Positions 9,145 to 18,472 of a stretch of 64,000 nt of DNA are shown piece after piece. The notes beneath the pieces are model-generated. The model saw only the letters and a list, made by a program, of their open reading frames with translations, made no database searches and was not told the DNA's origin. The stretch comes from JBBQED01 sp038320345 (GTDB taxonomy: Bacteria > Bacteroidota > Bacteroidia > AKYH767-A > OLB10). Positions within the stretch are counted from its first letter, which is position 1, and the number at the start of each line of letters is the position of its first letter. The stretch lies in assembly GCA_038320345.1 (NCBI GenBank), contig JBBQED010000005.1:124001-188000 (forward strand). Reading direction: 5' to 3'. A program made the translations under genes and the position numbers.

Positions 9145-9535
9145 TTTTAATGTCCTTGATCAATGGTCCCATACTACAGTTACCCGTGAATGAAGCTCCT
9201 ACTTCAACCACCAGCTTTCCAGTCTGGATATCGCCATTGATGCGTGCATTGGATTTTAAAAACAGCATTTCCTGAACCGTGGTTTTTCCTTTGATAGCTC
9301 CTGAAATATCAGCACTCTGACAAATCACATCGCCTTCCACAACTCCGGTGCTTCCAACTACCACCTTGGCTTTTGAAGTAACTGAACCACGGATGGTGCC
9401 ATCAATACGGATATCTCCATTAGAGCTTACTTCGCCCTCGATCACTGTTCCTGCACCAATAATATTTATAGAACCGTTACCGCTGGAGTCAGCAGGACGG
9501 GAAATCATTCCTTTGTTTTTGAGTTGCTGGAACAT
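9101..9535 (-). CDS. Bactofilin (polymer-forming cytoskeletal protein)
   Basis: The 144-residue protein has a short disordered N-terminus followed by the bactofilin core (about 24-115). It is made of short right-handed beta-helix turns with the repeat pattern IxGxVxxxGDIRIDGxIxG and VVVGSTGVVEGDV. The C-terminal ~25 residues are charged and disordered. Bactofilins polymerise without nucleotide into cytoplasmic or membrane-associated filaments that scaffold cell shape or polar complexes. It is the first gene of a two-gene unit with AtpZ, overlapping it by 44 nt. A TATTTTTG on the minus strand about 35 nt before the ATG could be its -7 element, but no -33 TTG accompanies it. Confidence 0.92.
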   Translation of the reverse strand: MFQQLKNKGMISRPADSSGNGSINIIGAGTVIEGEVSSNGDIRIDGTIRGSVTSKAKVVVGSTGVVEGDVICQSADISGAIKGKTTVQEMLFLKSNARINGDIQTGKLVVEVGASFTGNCSMGPLIKDIKNADRSTTKLAEKTA

Positions 9536-9885
9536 AGTAGCTTGGGGTTTTTAAATTCAGCAAGCCACAAAAATAGATAAATTCCTGAATTCTTTAGATT
9601 TCGATTTCGCTAAAGGGTTAAAAATTAATTACATAGCATTGATAATCAAATTATTATCAGAAAATCAAGTACTAATTCTTAGTTCTTTAGGAGCTTGATA
9701 GGTTGTTTCCAACTGATAATTTGAGAAAATCCGGGAGGTTAGAGCAAGTATTAAAATGAAGGCACGTGGTTAAATTTGAAAAGTAGAAAATGCGGTCCAA
9801 TACGTTTTATCCTAAAGTTTTTCTAATATTTTGATTCACTTTGATCAAATCAAAAATGCCTTTTCAAACTTCGATATATATATAT
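9536..9885. other. Intergenic region without a recognised feature
   Basis: These 350 A+T-rich bases lie between the GNAT gene stop and the bactofilin start. A short palindrome and an (AT)n run near 9878 were seen, with no coding frame or RNA gene. Confidence 0.4.
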
Positions 9886-10338
9886 TTAAATTTCAAATTC
9901 CATCCGATAAAGATCGAATCCCTTAGCCCAGTAATCAATGATGATTTCTTTTAGTTGAAATCCGCATTTTTCATAAAATTGAAAAGCTTGTTGTGATGTA
10001 CGTACCGAAATAATTTTAATTTCTTTCGAAGTTCTGATCTTTTCAATCCTGAAATTAGTGAGTTTAGTACCACAACCTTTTTTCTGGTATGCTGGATGAA
10101 AGAGATCCCAACTAAGTGTCCCCATTTTTTTATCTTCTGAATAATTAATTCCTCCGCATCCAATAATCTCCTTATTTGTAACCATCACGAAATAATCATC
10201 ACTGTGATTTTCCAAATAGTAAAGAAGATCTTTTTCTTCTTCCACTGCAAAATATTCCGGAGTATTTAATCGGAACAAACTAATGATGCCGAATCTGTCT
10301 TCTGACAAATATTTTCTGATGCTGAACTCTTCTTTCAT
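9886..10338 (-). CDS. GNAT-family N-acetyltransferase
   Basis: This 150-residue protein matches the single-domain GNAT fold. It has N-terminal strands and a helix (about 1-55), then the strand DYFVMVTNKEIIGCGGI. The segment GTLSWDLFHPAYQKKGCGTKLTNFRIEKI is motif A, with the acetyl-CoA pyrophosphate-binding loop QKKGCGTKL (Q/RxxGxG/A). It ends with SVRTSQQAFQFYEKCGFQL, the motif B 'Y.k.GF' signature. It should transfer an acetyl group from acetyl-CoA to an amine; the acceptor cannot be read from sequence. It stands alone, with no operon partner close by. Confidence 0.88.
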   Translation of the reverse strand: MKEEFSIRKYLSEDRFGIISLFRLNTPEYFAVEEEKDLLYYLENHSDDYFVMVTNKEIIGCGGINYSEDKKMGTLSWDLFHPAYQKKGCGTKLTNFRIEKIRTSKEIKIISVRTSQQAFQFYEKCGFQLKEIIIDYWAKGFDLYRMEFEI

Positions 10339-10570
10339 ATAAGTCTAATTCAATCGCTCTTGATTTTTTTGGTTTAATTTGTGATTTGATTCATCTGGCC
10401 ATCATTTTTATAAGATGCATAATATCTATTTCGAAAATTTTAAGTCGCATAAACATTATAATTGATGAAGAATTTTTAATACATCTATTTTCAAAGTATC
10501 AAATCAATGATCACGATAAAAGTATACACATTAATTGATTTTATACCTACAAAATTAATCTTCCAAAAAT

Positions 10571-10601
10571 AAAAAAGCCTCCTGCGTGTCTTCAGGAGGC
10601 T
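10571..10601 (-). terminator. Rho-independent terminator of the Kelch-repeat gene
   Basis: A 9-bp stem, AGCCTCCTG with CAGGAGGCT (10576-10584 and 10593-10601), closes an 8-nt loop. On the minus strand it is followed by a run of T (10571-10576) and lies about 20 nt after the stop codon of the gene ending at 10622. Confidence 0.88.
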
Positions 10602-10621
10602 ATCGAAAAAAAAGTTTTGGC

Positions 10622-11860
10622 TTACTTTGTCTTTATAAATCTTTCCATCTGGTATTGATCATCAATGAATTTAATTCGTAGCAGATACATTCCGCTCGGT
10701 AATTCTGCAATATTGATGTTGCTAGGATCTGATTCAAACTTCGTTACGAGTGCTCCGTTTACAGAATATATTTCTACTCCCGAAACTTGCTTGGAAGACT
10801 GTATGTTGATATGATCACTTGCAGGGTTGGGAACGATATTGATTTTTGTCATGCTTGGATCGGATGGATCATTCAATCCTGTAGGTATAGTCCACTCCCA
10901 TACATCAGATCTTGTAATAATACTTCCGTTATATCCGGTACCCACAAATGCTGTAGTTCCGTTAGAAATTGCAAATTCACCCGCAATAGCTCCTCCGGTA
11001 AAGGCAGTAAGTGAAGTCCAAGTGTTTGATGTAAGATCATATTTATAAAACTGACTTGACAAACTCACTGGATTTAAATTAACTCCTCCAACTACATATA
11101 GATTATTATTGAGCGTAAATGCACCGGCATCAGTTGTAAAATTGGTTGGGAAAATTGCTTTGGCGGTCCAAATATCGGTAGTTGCATTATACTCCCATAA
11201 ACTACGGTGATTAATAGTTTGATCTACATTGCATCCCAACCCAACATATCCCTTGCCATTGATAGCTACAGCGATGCCCATATTTTTTCCTAAATCTGGT
11301 AGGTCTGATTTTTGAATCCAACTATTTAATATTGGATTATATTCCCATAAGTCTACGAATGCAATGTTGGATGTAGAATTAGGTCCAAATACAAATCCAA
11401 CTCCGCCTCCCAGATAGCCTTTATTGTTGACTTCAAATGCAAATGCTTCTGTTCGTTGATTTTCATGTTGTGCCGAAAATGCCGGTAAGCCTGATTTCTG
11501 AATCCACTGTGAAGTAAGTGGATTATATTCCCAAAGATCATCGAGGTATCCGAAATTATTTCCTCCAGTAGCAATGTATCCTTTTCCATTGATCACAAAT
11601 GAGGCAGCACCATAACGCTCCGGTCCTGGAAAATTAGGCTTTTGTAGCCATGAATTAGTTGGGATATCGTACTCCCAAAAATCATTGAGAATGACTCCGG
11701 AGTTGTCCGTTCCTCCCATCACATAAATTTTGCTGCCAATGGTGAATGAAGTGGATTTAGCTTTTGCAATACCTGAAAATGCAGCTCTTGGAGCCCATTG
11801 TGCTGACATCTGAAATGCCATTAGAATGAGCGTAAGTAGAATTGAAATTGTTTTTTTCAT
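10622..11860 (-). CDS. Kelch-repeat protein with T9SS sorting domain
   Basis: The 412-residue product has a signal peptide (about 1-20, ending MSAQ) and six Kelch/galactose-oxidase-like repeats of about 50 residues. Each carries the pattern 'G(K/S)xYVxGG..-DLWEY(D/N)P-T-SWIQK..LP', predicting a six-bladed propeller. Residues about 335-412 (from INIVPNPASDHI) are a type A sorting domain with the SGMYLLRIKF segment. It is therefore an exported, probably cell-surface or released protein. No catalytic residues of galactose oxidase are visible, so it is likely a binding or structural propeller. It is monocistronic and ends at a clear hairpin terminator. Confidence 0.9.
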   Translation of the reverse strand: MKKTISILLTLILMAFQMSAQWAPRAAFSGIAKAKSTSFTIGSKIYVMGGTDNSGVILNDFWEYDIPTNSWLQKPNFPGPERYGAASFVINGKGYIATGGNNFGYLDDLWEYNPLTSQWIQKSGLPAFSAQHENQRTEAFAFEVNNKGYLGGGVGFVFGPNSTSNIAFVDLWEYNPILNSWIQKSDLPDLGKNMGIAVAINGKGYVGLGCNVDQTINHRSLWEYNATTDIWTAKAIFPTNFTTDAGAFTLNNNLYVVGGVNLNPVSLSSQFYKYDLTSNTWTSLTAFTGGAIAGEFAISNGTTAFVGTGYNGSIITRSDVWEWTIPTGLNDPSDPSMTKINIVPNPASDHINIQSSKQVSGVEIYSVNGALVTKFESDPSNINIAELPSGMYLLRIKFIDDQYQMERFIKTK

Positions 11861-11883
11861 GTTGATATAAAATTAATTATTTT

Positions 11884-11891
11884 CAAAAGTA
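11884..11891 (-). promoter_or_regulatory. Possible -7 promoter element of the Kelch-repeat gene
   Basis: TACTTTTG on the minus strand matches the Bacteroidota TAnnTTTG -7 element and lies 23 nt before the ATG at 11860. No TTG is found at the usual distance upstream, so support is partial. Confidence 0.35.
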
Positions 11892-11952
11892 TAGACTTTC
11901 TGAAGGCTTAATTTTTATTTTACATCAATCCGTATCATTACTTGATTAAACC

Positions 11953-12666
11953 TTATCTTTTTAAAAGTTTGCCATTAATCACCTGTATCATCATATCTTC
12001 TTTATATAAGGAACCTATAGGTATTTTCAGATGTTGTACAATGATTTCATCATGATCGATCTTTTCTATTTTAGAAATTGAAACAATAAAACTTTTATGG
12101 ACTTTAATAAATCCTACAGGTAGGTATTCATTAATTTGTTTTAAAGTTAGATAAGTTATAATTTTTTTATCAGTACAATGAATAATGATATAATTGGATA
12201 GTGCTTCAACTGCCAGTACTTCATTGAGCTGAATTTTTTCAAGCACGCCATTACTTTTTACAAAGAAATATTCTTGTACAGCTGCAAGATCTTGTTTATC
12301 GGATTTCAATAATTTTAAATACTCTATAGCCTTATTCGTCGCCTTAAAAAATCGTGGAAAGCTGATTGGTTTTAAGAGATAATCCATCACATCTAGCTCA
12401 TAACTTTGCAAGGCATATTGTTGATATGCAGTGGTGATGATTGTGAGCGGTGGATTTTTAACCTGTTGTAAAAAATCGATTCCTGAAATTTTAGGCATAT
12501 TGATGTCGAGATACATGAGATCAGTATCAGGAAGATAGTCAATTGCATCTGATGCATGATTCACTACAGCTAGTAAATTGAGCATCTCCATGTCTTCAAT
12601 ATATTCTTTAAGCCCCTTGCATGCTAAAGGCTCATCATCAATAATGATACAGTTTATTTTTTTCAT
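11953..12666 (-). CDS. LytTR-family response regulator
   Basis: The 237-residue protein has a receiver domain (1-120) with acidic residues D10, D11 and E12, the phospho-acceptor D54 (MYLDINMP), Thr in LTIITTAYQ, and Lys in YLLKPISF. A LytTR DNA-binding domain follows (about 135-237), including VKSNGVLEKIQLNEVLAVEALSNY and FIKVHKSFIVSISKI. It should be phosphorylated by the histidine kinase encoded 2 nt upstream on the same strand and then bind direct repeats. The target genes are unknown; no matching repeats could be defined in the window. Confidence 0.95.
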   Translation of the reverse strand: MKKINCIIIDDEPLACKGLKEYIEDMEMLNLLAVVNHASDAIDYLPDTDLMYLDINMPKISGIDFLQQVKNPPLTIITTAYQQYALQSYELDVMDYLLKPISFPRFFKATNKAIEYLKLLKSDKQDLAAVQEYFFVKSNGVLEKIQLNEVLAVEALSNYIIIHCTDKKIITYLTLKQINEYLPVGFIKVHKSFIVSISKIEKIDHDEIIVQHLKIPIGSLYKEDMMIQVINGKLLKR

Positions 12667-12668
12667 GA

Positions 12669-13682
12669 TTAGGTTTGCAAGATATTTACTTTTAGTGAAA
12701 TGCTAAATTCATAATCATTTTCGGCGATGATCAGCTCATGTCTGTTTTCATAAAGTAACTGAAGCCTTCTTTTTAAATTTAAAAGTCCAATTCCTTTATT
12801 TTCGATCACCTGTTCGGCTATTTTCTGTTCTCTATCGTTAGTACAGTTGAAATGAAATTCATTTTTATGATAATCCATGGTGATGCTGATGTGATTTATT
12901 CTATCAGTGTGATGGCTAACATATTTAAAAGCATTTTCAATAAAGGGTATAAGCATCAACGGAGCAATCTTAAAATTTTTAACGGAATCACTTATGGTAA
13001 CTTCACAGTTATATTGCTTCGACTTTCTTAGCAGTTGGATTCCAATATAATTACGTAGATACCGGATCTCTTTTTCGATTTCTATTTCATTATCGTTACA
13101 TTCATATAGCTGATACCTTAACATTTCAGAAAATTTAAGTAAGGTGTCTCGCGCATCTTTATTCGATTTGTCAATCTGGAATAAAATTGAATTAAGCGAA
13201 TTAAAAAGAAAGTGGGGATTGATTTGTGCTTTTAAGAAACTAAGTTCTGTACTGATCTTTTCTTTCTCAAGATTTTCGAAAAGCAATTGTGTTTCCATCT
13301 TATCTCGAAAGAAGCGAAAACTAAGTAGGGTAGAGGTTACCAACAATATCAGTAATAAATTCGAGGTTAAGAACACTGGTTCTTTCCAGTAGTTTTCTAC
13401 GTAAAATTTATTTTCTTGAAGTATATAAATCTGATAAACGAGCACTAAACTTATGATGCTTAGACATACAATGGCTAGCAAATAGGAAACGATAAATTGA
13501 GCTACTTTGCCTTTGTAGAGTAACCGTTTAATTAAAAATTCATAGGAAAAATAAAATCCACTCGTAAAGAGCAGGGAATTAGTGGCCTGAATGAGGATAG
13601 CATATTTTTCAAATGAACTGTTGAAAAGGCAAAAACATACGGTGAGGATTATCCATAAAAGTAGAAACCGGAGCAGGTACAT
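12669..13682 (-). CDS. LytS-type sensor histidine kinase
   Basis: The 337-residue protein has four transmembrane helices (about 5-20, 30-48, 62-86, 104-122) and no extracytoplasmic sensor domain. A short coiled coil precedes the His_kinase domain with LSFLKAQINPHFLFNSLNS, where H157 is the phosphorylated residue. The ATPase domain has the N box IPFIENAFKY and the G box NKGIGLLNLKRRLQLLY. This is the compact 5/4TM-LYT class that pairs with LytTR regulators. It is the first gene of a two-gene operon, ending 2 nt before the regulator start. The signal is not deducible; the short loops suggest membrane or cell-wall state. Confidence 0.93.
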   Translation of the reverse strand: MYLLRFLLLWIILTVCFCLFNSSFEKYAILIQATNSLLFTSGFYFSYEFLIKRLLYKGKVAQFIVSYLLAIVCLSIISLVLVYQIYILQENKFYVENYWKEPVFLTSNLLLILLVTSTLLSFRFFRDKMETQLLFENLEKEKISTELSFLKAQINPHFLFNSLNSILFQIDKSNKDARDTLLKFSEMLRYQLYECNDNEIEIEKEIRYLRNYIGIQLLRKSKQYNCEVTISDSVKNFKIAPLMLIPFIENAFKYVSHHTDRINHISITMDYHKNEFHFNCTNDREQKIAEQVIENKGIGLLNLKRRLQLLYENRHELIIAENDYEFSISLKVNILQT

Positions 13683-13848
13683 ACGGTAGAAGTTTACACT
13701 AAATTACCAGTTTTAAGCTCAAGGAATAGTTTACTTACATCAATTCGCTCTATTTCATGATGAAAGTATGTTTTTTAAAGATGAATTGCCTGTGGATTTT
13801 CCTCTTTCCCAATTTGAGCGCAAAATGGAGGATAGATCTGCTTATTCC

Positions 13849-14811
13849 TCAAATCTTAACCCCTATCGTAATTCCTCCCCAGCGATGTGAGTTACCACCT
13901 TCAAACTCCCTGGTTAGGAGGGATTGACGATATTCAAGGATAAGTTTTTTATAATTCATAACTATTCCAAAGTCAGCCTGAACAGTGAACCTTTCTAAGT
14001 TTGCGGAAGGTATCGAGTAAGGGCTATCATGGTTGAATAACCCTCCTTGTAAACTGGCATCATATGCTGTGAAGGCAGCTTGCATTTGACCAAAAATATA
14101 GTAACTGAAATCTTTACTTGGAATAGGACTCGACTCATAAGGATTTTGAAAACTTCCAGCCATAAAGTTTACTCCTGATTCTAATTCATTATTTACCGTT
14201 CCAACTTTAATACTGGATATGGAATGAAGTAAAAAATGATTTGTGTTACCAATTATTTTTTTTTCGTATTGAAGATGATAAGTTATAAGTAAATCATTCT
14301 CGATTTGGTTTTGCCAACCTAAGGGCTGAATATTGTTTAGCCACCGATGAATGGATTTCTGCATTTCTTTTCCTCCTGCGAGAGGTCCAATTACACCAAT
14401 ACTGATTGATGAGGTAAAAGTAGAACAATGATTGCTGTTGATCGAAGTGACATAATTATTGATTCCTAATTCAGCACAAAATGGTCGATCTCCATATAAA
14501 ATTTTTTCACTTCTAATACTGGAGGGGGTATAGGCAACATGAAATACGGCTATCCCATATTGGTAAGCACTATTTTTAAATCTTGGTAAAATATAACTTA
14601 ATGGCGATTTGTTTAATTCGGGATGTCTCAATTCCAACGTTATACCCTGAGAATAATACTGATCACTACTGGTAAAAAAATCGTTATCATAATGAAACTT
14701 AAAGAAACGATCGCTTTGATTATTGAAGCTAGTATTGATGGACGTCACTTGAGCATAATTGATGTTCACATTCAGGCAAAGAAGAAGTGAAATGTAAAGC
14801 CAATAGCGCAT
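13849..14811 (-). CDS. LpxR-like (DUF2219) lipid A deacylase
   Basis: This 320-residue outer-membrane barrel has a signal peptide ending about residue 20 (INYAQ). The DUF2219/LpxR signatures are present: YDNDFFTSSDQYYSQGI (N43, D44), the AYTP motif near 93-96, GPLAGGKEMQKSIHRWLN (H155) and LGWQNQI (W166). In Salmonella LpxR an Asn/Asp pair and a His are part of the Ca2+-dependent active site that removes the 3'-acyloxyacyl chain of lipid A, and equivalents are seen here. If active it would remodel lipopolysaccharide acylation at the cell surface. It is single, with the LytS/LytTR pair downstream on the same strand but 166 nt away. The family call is firm; the activity is inferred. Confidence 0.85.
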   Translation of the reverse strand: MRYWLYISLLLCLNVNINYAQVTSINTSFNNQSDRFFKFHYDNDFFTSSDQYYSQGITLELRHPELNKSPLSYILPRFKNSAYQYGIAVFHVAYTPSSIRSEKILYGDRPFCAELGINNYVTSINSNHCSTFTSSISIGVIGPLAGGKEMQKSIHRWLNNIQPLGWQNQIENDLLITYHLQYEKKIIGNTNHFLLHSISSIKVGTVNNELESGVNFMAGSFQNPYESSPIPSKDFSYYIFGQMQAAFTAYDASLQGGLFNHDSPYSIPSANLERFTVQADFGIVMNYKKLILEYRQSLLTREFEGGNSHRWGGITIGVKI

Positions 14812-15030
14812 AATTTTTGAAAGATATACGCATAATGACTAATAACAGTTTTTTGGATGCGAAATCATTGAAATTTTTTAACTGATTTCCGATAATACAA
14901 TCTTTTAGAGGTGGAAGAACGCTTTTATTGAATGGGTACTGGCATTTTTTTCGGTCTAAATCTCTTGAGATAAGGCGTTTTTCTAAAACCGGTAGCCTCA
15001 AAATAGTTTTTTAGTGGACTAAGCATTTAT

Positions 15031-16056
15031 TCATTTGTTAACTAATGGTGATACTTGCTTTCCTAATAACTCAATCGAACGCATTAGTTTTTCATGTGAT
15101 AATGCTGCGTTATCCATTTGAAAAGTAACTCTAGATATTCCACCTAGCGCTTCACTGTGACGGATAATTTTCTCTGCTACTTCTTCTGGTCCTCCTACAA
15201 TTAGCGCTCCTCTTGGTCCCGATTGAGCATCAAAATGAGATTTTGTTACGGGTGGCCATCCTCTTTCTTTTCCTATACGGGTAAATGTTTCTGCATAACC
15301 TGGATAAAATTCCTGGATAGCTTCTTCTGTTGAGTTGCTTACATAGCCTAAAGAATGCAAACCTACTTTAAGTTGTTCTGGTGGGAACCCTGCTTTTTTA
15401 CCAGCCTGTCGATATAAATCTATCAAAGGACGAAATCGATGCGTCTCCCCTCCAATCACGGCTACCATGAGCGGCATTCCCAGCGTTCCTGCCCTCACAA
15501 AGGATTCCGGCGTTCCACCAACCCCAAGCCAGATCGGAAATGGATCTTGAAGCGGACGAGGATATATTGGTTGATTGTTTAATGCTGGACGGAATTTCCC
15601 TGACCATGTTACATATTCATTTTTATTGATCCTTAACAACAACTCTAATTTCTCAGTAAATAAATCATCATAATCTTTGAGATTTAATCCAAATAAAGGA
15701 AATGCTTCTGTAAACGATCCTCGACCTACAACCATTTCTGCGCGACCTTGTGAAATTAAATCTAACGTTGCAAAATTCTGAAATACGCGAACTGGATCTG
15801 CGGCACTAAGTACGGTTACCGCACTAGTGAGCCTGATCTTATTCGTTTTTGCGGCAGCAGCAGCGAGTATAATTGTAGGTGCGGCATCCAGAAATTCTTT
15901 TCTGTGATGTTCACCTATACCAAACACATCTAACCCACATTGATCAGCATGAACTATTCGTTCTAGCAATTGCTCTAGTGCTAATGCCCTTTCATTGGAG
16001 ATACTTGCTGTATTACTTAATTTTGCAGATGCAAAACTATCAATGCCTATTTCCAT
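15031..16056 (-). CDS. LLM-class flavin-dependent oxidoreductase
   Basis: The 341-residue protein is a full-length bacterial luciferase-like (TIM-barrel) oxidoreductase. Typical stretches are VFGIGEHHRKEF near 44-55, TIILAAAAAKTNKIRLTSAV, DPVRVFQNFATLDLISQGR and EMVVGRGSF. PIWLGVGGTPESFVRAGTLG and a C-terminal GGPEEVAEKI follow. These enzymes use FMNH2 (or F420) to oxidise a small substrate. This subgroup is often annotated as a putative monooxygenase of unknown substrate. It is flanked by noncoding DNA on both sides and appears monocistronic. Substrate and cofactor choice cannot be read from sequence alone. Confidence 0.9.
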   Translation of the reverse strand: MEIGIDSFASAKLSNTASISNERALALEQLLERIVHADQCGLDVFGIGEHHRKEFLDAAPTIILAAAAAKTNKIRLTSAVTVLSAADPVRVFQNFATLDLISQGRAEMVVGRGSFTEAFPLFGLNLKDYDDLFTEKLELLLRINKNEYVTWSGKFRPALNNQPIYPRPLQDPFPIWLGVGGTPESFVRAGTLGMPLMVAVIGGETHRFRPLIDLYRQAGKKAGFPPEQLKVGLHSLGYVSNSTEEAIQEFYPGYAETFTRIGKERGWPPVTKSHFDAQSGPRGALIVGGPEEVAEKIIRHSEALGGISRVTFQMDNAALSHEKLMRSIELLGKQVSPLVNK

Positions 16057-16439
16057 TTGTTGAATATTTTTCGGTAGTACTATTTGCGTAACATTATCTT
16101 TTTAAAGGAAAATGTTAAACAATAATAAACAATTTTATAATCATGAATAGTCCTTAAATTTATTCTCTTGAAGATTGAAGTTAATACCGCACAAAATAGA
16201 TGAAAAGCCACTCTTACTATCCAGTTTTAATGGTTTGCCCAATCATTGTAAAGTGATTCTACTATAGTGAAAATATTAATTGATTGTATTTTGATGAAAG
16301 TGCTTTCCTATTGATGTAAACTGAATTTTTATACTAGTAGTTCAGATGACTTAAGAGTAGGATAATTTATTTTGCTTATCTTTACTCTTTTAAGGACTCA
16401 TTCACTTTCTTTTTTAAAGATATAACCTATTTCAGTTTT
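16057..16439. other. Divergent intergenic region
   Basis: These 383 noncoding A+T-rich bases lie between the LLM oxidoreductase (-) and the AI-2E-family permease (+). It must hold both promoters, but no element matching the TTG/TAnnTTTG consensus at proper spacing was found. Confidence 0.4.
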
Positions 16440-17519
16440 ATGCAAAATCCAGTACCATTTTATCTAAAGAGCACCCTAATTTTATTTGGACTGATTTTAC
16501 TTTCTTATGCTTTATTTACTTTAAGTAGTATACTTGCTCCTATTGCATTCTCATTTATTATTGCCATATTACTTAATCCTTTAGTTAATAAATTTCAACA
16601 CTTTGGGCTAAATAAAATCATTTCCATTTCGGTCGCGTTAATTATCGCATTGGTTTGTGTTGGAGGTATATTGTTTTTCATTTCTTCACAGGCGATGAAT
16701 TTTGGGGATAATCTTCCGGAATTAAAAGTAAAGTTCAGCCAGCATTTTGCTGAATTGCAAAATTGGGCAGCAAATTATTTGAAAGTACCGTTAGTTAAAC
16801 AACAGAAAATTTTAAATGAAGCCGCAAATAGTAGTCAGGTATTAATAGGTAGAACTTTAGGCGGAGCGATAGGTGTCATTGGGTTTTTTATTTTGGTGCC
16901 AGTCTATGTTTTTCTACTACTACTTTATAAATCATTGATGATTAATTTTCTCCATGAGGTGTTCGAAGAGAAGAATGAAAGCAAGGTTTCTGCAATTTTG
17001 GTGGAAACGAAAACTGCCATTCAAAGTTATATGGTTGGCTTATTGCTAGAAGCACTAGTGGTGGCAATTCTTAATTCTATTGCTTTGTTTATCTGTGGTG
17101 TACCATATGCAATTCTCTTAGGTGTAGTTGGTGCGCTACTTAACATGCTTCCTTATATTGGGGGAATTATTGCAATCGCCTTACCAGTCTTAATTGCTAC
17201 AATTACAAAAGATGGCTTGTCTACTCAAATAGCAGTGATCATTTCTTATACGGTCATACAATTCATAGATAATAATTTATTAGTCCCTTGGTTGGTTTCT
17301 TCAAGGGTTAGAATCAATGCTTTCTTTTCCATTGTAATTGTCTTACTCGGAGGTGCGCTATGGGGAATATCTGGAATGTTTATGTCGATTCCATTCTTGG
17401 CAATTCTGAAAATAATCTTCGATCGTATTCCGGAAATGAAGCCTTGGGGAAAATTACTAGGTGATGAAATTCCAACAGTGTCTGGAGCTGCAATCTGGAA
17501 AAAGAAGTTAAAGATTTAA
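16440..17519 (+). CDS. AI-2E family transporter (PerM/UPF0118)
   Basis: The 359-residue inner-membrane protein has seven to eight hydrophobic helices. Two or three lie at the N-terminus (about 8-75), followed by a soluble amphipathic region (about 85-140) and a C-terminal bundle. The bundle contains the family stretches ILLGVVGALLNMLPYIGGIIAIALP and VIQFIDNNLLVPWLVSSRVRINAFFSIVIVLLGGALWGISGMF. Members export diverse small molecules or ions; the AI-2 link comes from E. coli TqsA, and some members are Na+/H+ antiporters, so the substrate is open. It is monocistronic and converges on the methyltransferase gene with a shared hairpin between. Confidence 0.93.
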   Translation: MQNPVPFYLKSTLILFGLILLSYALFTLSSILAPIAFSFIIAILLNPLVNKFQHFGLNKIISISVALIIALVCVGGILFFISSQAMNFGDNLPELKVKFSQHFAELQNWAANYLKVPLVKQQKILNEAANSSQVLIGRTLGGAIGVIGFFILVPVYVFLLLLYKSLMINFLHEVFEEKNESKVSAILVETKTAIQSYMVGLLLEALVVAILNSIALFICGVPYAILLGVVGALLNMLPYIGGIIAIALPVLIATITKDGLSTQIAVIISYTVIQFIDNNLLVPWLVSSRVRINAFFSIVIVLLGGALWGISGMFMSIPFLAILKIIFDRIPEMKPWGKLLGDEIPTVSGAAIWKKKLKI

Positions 17520-17568
17520 TTTTTTCTAATAAATTCTGAATTTCAAAATAATTATCAGTTCTTAAGAG

Positions 17569-17614
17569 TAAAGCATCAGCCCCTGATCTAAATAATCAGT
17601 TAGCTGATGCTTTA
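17569..17614. terminator. Bidirectional hairpin between convergent genes
   Basis: A perfect 12-bp stem, TAAAGCATCAGC with GCTGATGCTTTA (17569-17580 and 17603-17614), encloses a further CTGAT/ATCAG mini-stem. It lies between the stops at 17519 (+) and 17631 (-). Confidence 0.75.
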
Positions 17615-17630
17615 ATGCAATTAACAAGCT

Positions 17631-18443
17631 TTATTTGATGGTACTTACTACTCGAGCACGGAGTGGAATTTCAATTGTCGCTGAACCAAAATTTTGGATT
17701 ATTTTATCTTCCAAATAGGCAATGAGTTCAGGTAAAACTGTAGGGTCACGGTCTTCAATTGCCGTTATCGTGGGAGTACCTTCAATCAGTCCTTTTGCAG
17801 CTTGTTGAGGAGATTTACTGAATCCAGTAAGGAATAGTAATTCTATCTCAGTTTTTTCAAAGCCTGCTTTTTGAAGATCGGATTTAATTTCCATATCATT
17901 GAAGTAGGAGAATGGAACACTATAAAATGCTGGCGTATTCTCTGGAAAAAAATGACGTAGAACTTCATTCGCAATTATTGGCATCGGATTATTATTGATT
18001 TCATCCCAGCAATTAAAAAGAAAAGTACCTCCTGGTTTTAATACGCGATGAGCTTCTTTGAAAGCCTTGACCTTGTCGCTATAAAACATTACTCCGAATT
18101 GTACAACCACCAAATCAAATGTTTCATCTTCAAAAGGTAATGATACCGCATCTATCTCCATCCATTTTATGTTTTCATTTTTGGAAATCTCTTTACCAAA
18201 TGCTACCATGGATGGATTAATATCGGAAGCAATGATCTCTGTTGCTTTGTCTATTACAGCAGGCAATAATTTTGTTAACCTTCCAGTTCCACTGGCCAGC
18301 TCAAGAATTTTTCCTGCCTTCAGTTTGCTTATTCTGTTCGCCAAATCTAGAGCATAAGGTTCAAAAAACATGGGACCCAAGTAAGTATCATAGTTTACTG
18401 GGATTTTGCCTGAAAAGGCGATGGGTGTTTGTGTAGTTTGCAT
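17631..18443 (-). CDS. Class I SAM-dependent methyltransferase
   Basis: The 270-residue protein contains a Methyltransf_11/25 domain. Motif I is ILELASGTGRLTKLLP (about 43-58), the acidic strand 2 is IIASDINPSM, motif II/IV is FEDETFDLVVVQFGVMFY, and the post-motif is AHRVLKPGGTFLFNCWDEI. The C-terminal ~110 residues form a variable substrate region similar to that of small-molecule methyltransferases of the UbiE/YcgJ kind. The substrate is unknown. An AraC-type regulator ends 83 nt upstream on the same strand and may control it. The start ATG is at 18443. Confidence 0.9.
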   Translation of the reverse strand: MQTTQTPIAFSGKIPVNYDTYLGPMFFEPYALDLANRISKLKAGKILELASGTGRLTKLLPAVIDKATEIIASDINPSMVAFGKEISKNENIKWMEIDAVSLPFEDETFDLVVVQFGVMFYSDKVKAFKEAHRVLKPGGTFLFNCWDEINNNPMPIIANEVLRHFFPENTPAFYSVPFSYFNDMEIKSDLQKAGFEKTEIELLFLTGFSKSPQQAAKGLIEGTPTITAIEDRDPTVLPELIAYLEDKIIQNFGSATIEIPLRARVVSTIK

Positions 18444-18472
18444 GATTTAAAGATTTTATACTGCAAAATTAT

